A DNA stretch of 26,793 nt from Schoenoplectus triqueter. Lineage: Eukaryota > Streptophyta > Magnoliopsida > Poales > Cyperaceae. Both the position numbers and the translations under genes were made by a program. The notes under the pieces were generated by a model. The model saw nothing but the letters and a program-made list of their open reading frames with translations, did not search any database and had not been told where the DNA came from. The stretch spans positions 1 to 26,793 of the forward strand of contig CAXKVV010001297.1 in NCBI GenBank assembly GCA_964058805.1, written 5' to 3'. Positions 19,475-26,793 of this stretch are shown in pieces (the stretch's first letter is position 1; each line of letters begins with the position of its first letter).

Positions 19475-21150
19475 AGTGTGAGTCTGTATCCTTTGTAATA
19501 CGTCACGAGTTTCGATCGTCGGATCAATATAATGACTGCTCACAATAAAGAAGATGACGGTTTAGACTCACGAGATCGATTAATAACAAATACTTCACGC
19601 GTGTATTACCATAGGCGATATGAATTCCCTAAATGTGGGGGCTCAAGCTCATAATTCATAAATAAAAATTCAGGATGAGGTGGCAGCAAGCTGCTCAAGT
19701 GATTGGTCAAAAGATGGAAATGAGAATCAATCATTGCTGCAGCTTGAGGTAGAGAGTACTGAGGCCGGTGTAAAAAAAAAAGAAAAGAAAAGAAAATAAC
19801 TACCTCTGAAAATTAAATTTCTGAGCAGATGGCTGACTAAAAAGATGTATAGAGGGAAGAACGATAGGTTCTAGTAATATAACGAGGAAAAAACAAAAGA
19901 TGTCGTTGGAGAGTTGGGAACAATCATTTGAAACAATGAGAGAGAAGCGATGAGGAATTAGAATCTATGAGGCTATGACTGACCAAACCCTGCATTATTG
20001 GAATAAACTCGTTGCAATGTTATATCAGTCATATCCAGGATAATTGGAATAAACTCGATGCAATGTTATTTTGATTTATTCGAATATCTCTGTTGAAAAT
20101 TAATTGACTAAAGGTGATTTGTTTATGTTGTGGAGAGAAAACTGTGCTTGCCCAACCTTACATAATATAGGCTTTTTAGGTTGGTCACATCCTATAGGAG
20201 GGAAGGGAATTGTTCTTTGCTTAGTTAAGGTTTTCAAGTGTCTTGTCTTGTGATCTCCAAACCCTTTTCTCGTTAGTACTCAACACCACGGTTTACCTTT
20301 GTTCACTTTTTAGAATATGTAGCAACATAATCTTAATTAAATGTCTTTCAGTTTTTTTTAAAAAAAAATACAAAGGAAGGTATAAACTCTCCATTGTGCA
20401 CCAAAATACCATTTCAAATATTGTTGTACAAGTATATAGTCTTATTTTTTTCAATACCTCATTGTGAAAATTATAATATCTTCTTCTACCATTATATAAA
20501 CATTAAAAAATTTAAAACACGATATTTAAAAATAGTTAATAGCTAAGAATTTGAATGCTACAAGGCTATTACGCTCACAAGTAACAGTCAATTGTGGAAG
20601 TTAAACTGGCCGGAAAACAAAATTGAATATTATCTATACGAAGAAGATAAGACCAAATTTCTAGCCTAGTGCGCCATTTAAATGAGACGCCTCAATTAAA
20701 TTAGGCCTACTATCATATTTACCCTTCAGCTCGTGAAGTGCTCTATGAAGTTTAAACTAATTCTAGAACTGAGGCCCAATCCTATGGTGGATTGGGGTCC
20801 ACTACAATTCTAACAAAGTTGTTTCATTTTCCAGTTAAATTGAAAATTTCTATATTAATCTTGGTTATTTTCTTTTAAATTGTTCTTGATTTGAACATTG
20901 AAATGAATTCTAATATCTTTTTATTATTATTAAAGAACAGTATTTATAGAATATTCAAAATTGCAATTTCTATCTTAATTAATTAGCACATTAATGTGTT
21001 CCATGCGCAGATGTCGTCATAAAGAAGTTAAATAACATGCATGCGTATCCTCAATTCAATTCACATCACCAAAGATTGCAATTAATTACTATTTAACATT
21101 TCTTCATTTACTCCGGGACAAAACAAAATTAATTGCATAATGGTCCACAT
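19475..21150. other. Gene-poor spacer with a short tandem repeat
   Basis: A phrase TGGAATAAACTCG(T/A)TGCAATG is present twice, near 19999 and 20046. Plus-strand frame 20243-20467 is low-complexity and unrecognised. I see no real gene in this stretch. Confidence 0.5.
21037..21044. promoter_or_regulatory. RY/Sph-type motif CATGCATG
   Basis: CATGCATG lies about 170 bases upstream of the defensin-like start codon. RY motifs are bound by B3 factors of the ABI3/FUS3/LEC2 group in seed programmes. A single palindromic octamer can occur by chance, so seed expression is only a suggestion. Confidence 0.3.
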
Positions 21151-21160
21151 ATTATATAGA
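21151..21160 (+). promoter_or_regulatory. Candidate TATA box of the defensin-like gene
   Basis: ATTATATAGA ends about 50 bases before the start codon, which would leave a short leader of about 20-30 bases. Confidence 0.4.
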
Positions 21161-21210
21161 GCATGCTATTCCTTGGAATATTCATACTTTAATTAGTTTC
21201 AATCCAATTT

Positions 21211-21686
21211 ATGGAGATGATCAAGAAACTCATTGTTTGTTTGCTCTTGCTGCCACTGGTTTCCATCTCAGCTTCCGGTATTTTCTCTGTTCAGAATCAT
21301 TTGATTTTCAAAAAAGAATGGGATTTTTTTTTGCTACTTGAATGTGTCATTGGTGGTTTGACATACTTCTAATCTGGTTCATTGTCCTCTTAATTTAGTG
21401 AAAAAACAAAATATACATACATACAACGTTGTCACTCTTCAGAATTCTACTGCTTTCTCTGTACGACTATCTTCTTTCTTTTTAAAAATTCAATTTCTCT
21501 TTCTCATCAGATCAAGCTCATACTGATGGAATTCCTGATCGAAAATGCTGGAAATTTCTGGATGATGAGATTGCTTGTTTTGACAGTGGCGAATGTAACG
21601 CTAATTGCATTAAAGCTGGCTATCTAAAAGGGCATTGCCACTACTATTTCTTTTTCCGGTGTGACTGTAGGAAAAAAGATTGCTAG
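21211..21686 (+). CDS. Defensin-like cysteine-rich secreted peptide
   Basis: Exons 21211-21277 and 21511-21686 give 80 residues. The first exon encodes a signal peptide (basic start MEMIKK, then a leucine-rich core, ending around SISAS). The second encodes the mature peptide with eight cysteines spaced C-x9-C-x5-C-x3-C-x9-C-x7-C-x1-C-x4-C. The CxxxC and CxC pair is the cysteine-stabilised alpha-beta signature, and GHC opens a gamma-core. The intron splits the gene just after the signal peptide, the usual place in plant defensin-like genes. These peptides are secreted and act in defence or in cell signalling such as pollen-pistil recognition; the sequence alone does not say which. An aromatic run YYFFF in the gamma-core loop is distinctive. 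It stands alone here, with no tandem copy in the window. Confidence 0.88.
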
Positions 21687-22187
21687 TACAGTAGTACTAC
21701 AACTGCTACTGCAAAATCCTTAGATGCCTGAACTGTAAATTTGATAATAATGCTGCAGAAAAAAATTGAACTCTTCATCTTTGAAGGCCCCTATTTATCA
21801 TTCTGTTTGCATCAGTACTATTGAAATAACATTAGTATTTATAATTGTTGTACATGGCCTGTCCATCAAAATGACAGTACATAAAACACTATTAAATGTT
21901 ACGCTTTATATCTCAGTAATAGCACAAGAGTTGAGCATGTGTGGCAACTTCAGTTGTGCACATAAACAATGTACAATAAACCAAGCTTTTCAAACAAAAT
22001 CTTGGACAGATAGCACTCTATTAGGCCTTCCGAGCTGATCAGAGTACAAAAAGATAAAGAGTACAAGTACAAACCAACATCAAAACAAACTGCAGCAAGT
22101 ACTAAATGACAAAACCTGGTCAAAACAAAATTGACATTAAAAAGGGAAGAAAATTTTCTGCTAAGCTGTTGAAAGAAACAAAGAACT
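21687..22187. other. 3' regions of the convergent defensin-like and MetE genes
   Basis: The two genes converge across about 500 bases, which should hold both 3' UTRs. Open frames here (21766-22038 plus, 21950-22231 minus) overlap the MetE tail region and match nothing I know. Confidence 0.55.
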
Positions 22188-25100
22188 TCATTTGGCACCA
22201 ACAAGCTGGGTACGGATAAGCTTAGCTGCACAGACCATGTTAGTCAGAGCTGGTTTGACCTCGGTGTATTTCCGGGTCTTCAGACCACAGTCTGGGTTGA
22301 CCCAGAGGATGTTACTGTCAAGCACAGCAAGCATCTTGTTGGTGCGATCAGCGATTTCGTCAGTTGAGGGGATGCGGGGAGAGTGAATGTCATACACACC
22401 TGGACCAATACCTGCACCATACTTGATACCGTCACGGAACACAGAAAGCAACTTCTCATCAGAGCGTGAGTTCTCAATTGTAATCACATCAGCATCCATG
22501 TCGATAATTGATTGGATGATGTCATTGAAGTTTGAGTAGCACATGTGAGTATGGATCTGGAAATAAGTAGAGAAGGCATTATTAGTCACTCTTTTAAGGT
22601 AACTACATGTTGAGGCTTGACCACTAATTTTGTAGAATATTTCTCTCCCATCTTACTTGTGTCATGTAATATTTTAAGACAAAAAAAATTTGATAAGAAT
22701 TTTGGGTCTTCGTTGCACCTTATAACAATAATATGTAGTGCACCAAACTGGAATAATGTTAAGTACCATAATTAGACATTTGGGAATAATCAGTATCATT
22801 CCTATTCCAGAAAAGAAATTAAGAGGATAATAAGAGTTTAGAAAAAAAATGGTTACCTGAGTTGTGTCTTTAATACCACAGTTAGTGATCCTGAAGGAGT
22901 GAACAGCCCAATCCAAGTAGAAGGCGTGCTCAGATTTGCGGAGAGGTAATCCTTCTCTCAGGGCTGCCTCATCAATTTGAATAACCTCCAAAAAACAAAT
23001 AAAAAAATAAAAATAGTACATAAAGCCAATTTTCAAAATAATCGATCATTAATCTCTTAGAATCTGTCATTAAATTTGAAATTTTACTTGAATTCCAGCG
23101 GCCTCAAGGTCCTCAACCTCTTTCTTTATTGCCAGAGCAATTTGATAGCATGTCTCAAACCTGGAAAATCACAAAAGGAGCACATATCAATTACTAATAA
23201 GAAACAAAAAACACAATTTTCCTCTTGAAGAATATAGACTCTAATTTAGATAAAAGATAGATTTGTTTTAGAACTAACCTTGGTTGGTCATTTCTGACAA
23301 AGGACCAGTTAAGTATTGTGACCGGGCCAGTCAACATTCCCTTCATGGGGCGAGAAGTCATGCTCTGAGCCATTTTGGACCAGAGAACAGTCATAGGCTT
23401 GGGACGGCTCACGTCACCATAGATGATTGGGGGCTTGACGCAACGAGATCCATAAGACTGGACCCAACCATTGGCAGTGAATGCAAAGCCAGATAACTGC
23501 TCCCCAAAGTACTCGACCATATCATTTCTCTGCGGCAAATTAGTTATAATTGAGTAAAATTGCACACATACTCCCAATTATATTATATAATCAAATTCGA
23601 AGGGGCAACCAGAAAACAAATTGGAAGATAAAATGATTTTAATATTGTTTAAAAGTTCACATGGATCTTTCTTTCACGATTTTACTTGTTGTAGCTACCA
23701 ATTTAGGAAATCTTCTAGATTTTTTTTTACAGTAGGTGAATTGCCTATTATTAATAAAAAAGAAGAAGAGTTTACAGAAGAGAGAGGTAATCTTCTAGAT
23801 TATTCAGTCAATTTAAGTCTGAAACATTCTATTAGGTAATCTACAGACCTCGGGCTCCCCGTGAACAAGGACATCAATATCAAGCTCCTCCTGAAGCTTG
23901 ACAACTCTGCTGACCTCCTCCTTAATGGCGGCAGTGTAATTTTCTTCAGAGATCCTGCCATAAATGTACACTTTTCATGCTGTTCTAAAAAATTATGAAC
24001 AAAAAATAGTACCAGAGAAAAATATAAATGCACACTTGTTGGCTTTGTACTCCCTGCGGACTCTCCTGAGTTCAATAGTCTGAGGGAATGAACCAATGGT
24101 GGTGGTGGGAAGAACTGGGAGGTTGAGCTTCTTCCGTTGGGCATCCAGTCGGGCATTGACAGGAGTCGCTCTGCGGTGATCAGAGCCCTTCAGAGCTGTA
24201 GCCTGATAATTGTTCATTCAGAACAATTAAACCAGATGAAAAAATGAGAGGATATATAAGTTGGGAAATGGTGTCCTTTCGGATACTTACTGCCTTCTGG
24301 ACCTCTTCATTAGTAACCCTTGGAGATGACCTCCTTGAGGCCAGGGCAGATGCATTTGATAAGAAGAAAGCCTGCACAAAATATTTACAAATTTAGTTAA
24401 TTGGACAAGTTAAGATTATAATGATAATTTACTAGCATGGGAAATGAATATGATACACGGAGACATATTTAAGGGCCTAGTTCTCAACTTCTAATGTAGT
24501 AAAATGAGCATCTGATAGATTATGCTGATGGAACAGTTGCAAATGTGAAACAAGCTACCTCATCTTTCGTTCCAGTGAGTGCCTTGGCAAGTGCATGGAC
24601 CTCAACCACCTTTTGAGCAGCAAAAGCCAGCCAGGACTTGATCTCATCATCTAACTTGGTCTCATTTACAAGATCAAAAGCAGTGTGCATGAGAGAGCAA
24701 GAGGTTGAAACCACAAGCTTGTCTGAAACATCAAATTAATAGTTCATAATCATTTTTACTGATATAGGGGACAAAAAATTATTTATTCATTTAATGACAT
24801 TATTATTTTTACTGATATAATTTATTCGTTTTTACTGATAAAGGGACAAAAAAGTATTTATTCATTTTTACTGATAAAGGGGACAAAAAAGTATGTATTC
24901 ATTTAATGAAATTATTATCTCAAATGTCTCAACCAAACTCCACTGTTTTGATGTCTGATAGTAGTTTTTACTTACCCAAACAGCAACAGGCTGACTCAGT
25001 CAAAACCCCAAAGGTTAAGACAACTTATTACATACTGGTACAGGTTGATCCTTTTTATCACTAACATATGACCAACTCCTTTCACAAACTAATTCCCAGA

Positions 25101-26793
25101 GCCAATTTTTCAGAATGAAAGAATTAGATACGAATAAATTACCTTTGCCAACAACAGATTCAAGAGCCTGGAGAATGGACAAAGATGCAGCAAGGTCATT
25201 TGCCCAGATGTTTCTGCCATCTACAACACCAGCAAAAAGATACTTTCCAGCAGGAAAGTTAGACTTAATATGCTCAATAGTGTTTGTGCCACGAACAAGG
25301 TCAAAACCGAAACCGGTGACACCCTTAAAAGAAGTAAGAGTCCTGAAATTACATTAAGATGAAAGGCAGTTTGTTAGAATAAAAGTACTGTATTGCACGA
25401 AATTCAAGCCAGCCAGCAAAGCTTCATTGCCTCATGACCAGGGGGCGGAACCAAGGTAGGCGTCAGCCGGCGCCTGGGTACCCCCTCAGTTCACTGAAAA
25501 ATAAAAGTCGTACGGTAAAAAATAAATTTTCTTTTGACCCGAATATTCTATTTATTTGAACCGGGCACCCTCTATTGATCGTTTCTGGTTCCACCCCTCC
25601 TCATGACTCAATTGGCATGCAGAATTTTTTTTATTATTCTTCTCATTGCTAATTTATGGTTAATCTTGTCTCGGTGACCACAAAATAATCCATGACATGA
25701 CTAAATGACCCACTACACCATTAACCTGAAATAAAATGTCTGAGGAAGCATCAAACCAATCTGTTTCACAGTCTTACTTGTATGCTTCCGCTGGCACATC
25801 AGCAAAGTATGTCTCGACGACCACATTCAAACCAGATAGTGAGGACTCAAGCTCTGAATATGCCTTGGAGAAAGTATCTAATTGTTTTGAGTCAAGGTCC
25901 TTCACAAGAGCCGGTTCATCGAACTGTATCCATTTGGCTCCTGATTCCTTCAGCTCAGCAATAACTTCCCTAGTAAAATTTGTAGTTATAGAAAATATAA
26001 AATAATAAGAACGTGTAAAGTTTTTAAATGAGAGATTGGAGAATTCAAAGATAATTTGTGCCTCCTTACTTGTAGATAGGCAGAATGCTTTCCAGCAATA
26101 AAAGAGTACAGAATGATTTCTCCACATCCTTTGCAGGCTTAGAGAACATTAGATAAGTTACTGGTCCGATAAGCACAGGTATGGTGTCAATTCCAAGCTG
26201 AAGGCAAATAATGAAAAAAAAATTGTCATTTTTACGAGAAAGAAGGATATTAATATTTGAGTTATGATTCTTAAATTACATTTCTCGATTAAGTAGATTG
26301 CATAGTTCAGTTCAAGGACAAAATAAGGAACTTGATACTTTTCAATTAAAATACCATGATTCATATTTTAATTTATCTTGATACTGGAAACTGAGTCATA
26401 GTCTCATAGAGGACTAATTTCCCAAGAAGAATGACAACTAATTTAATACAAGTACAAATAAGTTCTAGTTTGGAACATACCGCCTTGGCTTCCTTGTATT
26501 CTGTCACAGCCTTGTGGGAAGCATATGAGAACTTTGTATTGGGACCCAACTCAGGGACGATGTAATGGCTGCATAAGGAATTTAATTAATATATGCAAAG
26601 GAAAATTTAAAACTTGAACACGCAAATGGTAAAAATTAAACAGAAGGAGACAACTTACTAGTTGGTGTCGAACCACTTGGTCATCTCCATGGCAGGGACA
26701 GAAGCATTTCCTCTGGCCATAGAGAAGTATGTGCCAAATCCGATCTCACCACCAGTCCAAGAGTACCTTTCGGGCACTGCACCCAACATGGCA
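22188..26793 (-). CDS. METE: Cobalamin-independent methionine synthase (partial, lacks the N-terminus)
   Basis: The 13 visible exons (minus strand) are 26659-26793 (runs off the end), 26481-26568, 26070-26197, 25778-25969, 25143-25342, 24559-24722, 24291-24371, 24036-24202, 23849-23954, 23279-23529, 23088-23160, 22857-22985 and 22188-22556. They give 693 residues, equal to 73-765 of the plant enzyme. MetE transfers a methyl group from 5-methyltetrahydrofolate polyglutamate to homocysteine in the activated-methyl cycle. All zinc ligands are present in the last exon: H647 and C649 ([10 protein letters not shown]), E671 (ITIENS) and C733 ([11 protein letters not shown]). The family blocks [52 protein letters not shown] and [20 protein letters not shown] are intact, with no frameshift or stop. 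Some normally invariant spots differ from the common plant form ([22 protein letters not shown]), suggesting a diverged paralogue that still looks functional. Confidence 0.97.
23722..23788 (-). mobile_element. 5'-truncated LINE tail (67 bp)
   Basis: The 13-base duplication AATCTTCTAGATT flanks it (23709-23721 and 23789-23801). It starts on the plus strand with a T tract, then a hairpin AGTAGG...CCTATT (23731-23749), then ATTAATAAAAAAG. It is the same tail family as at 5522 and 11134. It lies in the MetE intron 23530-23848, in sense orientation to MetE. Confidence 0.85.
24753..24925. repeat. Tandem repeat in a MetE intron
   Basis: Units beginning TTTTTACTGATA, most continuing AA/TAGGGGACAAAAAA and TATTTATTCA, start near 24754, 24808, 24831 and 24866. 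The second unit is shortened. The array lies within intron 24723-25142. Confidence 0.75.
25439..25599 (-). mobile_element. hAT-type MITE, copy 2 (161 bp)
   Basis: The ends are CAGGGGGCGGAACCAAG and TGGTTCCACCCCTC, flanked by the 8-base duplication CTCATGAC (25431-25438 and 25600-25607). Its complement aligns along its whole length with the 160-bp element at 2824, at roughly 80 percent by eye, including the ACCGTACGAC and GGCGCCGGCT blocks. It lies inside MetE intron 25343-25777. Confidence 0.9.

Noticed and set aside
20243..20467. 74-residue plus-strand frame in the spacer before the defensin-like gene
   Set aside because: It does not begin with ATG, is AT-driven and matches nothing recognised.
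22192..22386. Plus-strand frames opposite the MetE exons (also 23284-23496 and 25115-25357)
   Set aside because: They are antisense shadows of strongly conserved MetE coding sequence.

Overview
The window is nuclear DNA of a flowering plant, most likely a eudicot. Every gene is broken by AT-rich introns with plant-type GT-AG sites. The gene set is typical of plants: nuclear-encoded organellar GatC, a rhomboid with a UBA tail, cytosolic cobalamin-independent methionine synthase, and a defensin-like peptide. The intergenic DNA is full of MITEs and LINE debris. I could not name a species. Exon models were built by hand from reading frame, splice consensus and remembered family sequence.

Layout: 1-1741 (+) is the 3' part of a gene resembling plant SKA3 (kinetochore). 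1742-3927 is intergenic, with a hAT-type MITE (8-bp target duplication) and a Mutator-like foldback MITE (9-bp duplication). 3928-7015 (+) is a complete GatC gene of five coding exons; its last intron carries a 908-bp LINE-type insertion whose target duplication copied the 5' splice site. 7016-9718 holds two hAT-like elements and a third inverted-repeat element that ends at the stop codon of the next gene. 9719-14274 (-) is a complete RBL15-like rhomboid with a C-terminal UBA domain (12 coding exons, one GC-AG intron). 14551-17879 is a nearly uninterrupted row of eight foldback MITEs separated mainly by (TA)n or other simple repeats. 17880-21210 is gene-poor and holds degenerate repeats. 21211-21686 (+) is a two-exon defensin-like gene. 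22188-26793 (-) is methionine synthase MetE, 13 exons seen, lacking only about the first 72 residues, which lie beyond the window.

The genes do not form a pathway; they are ordinary independent plant genes. GatC serves organellar Gln-tRNA synthesis, MetE makes methionine in the activated-methyl cycle, the rhomboid is a membrane protease or sensor, and the defensin-like gene encodes a secreted cysteine-rich peptide. The unusual content is in the mobile DNA: the MITE row, one MITE whose inner arms match at 91 of 92 positions, and three LINE-tail insertions with clean target duplications and a shared 3' hairpin.
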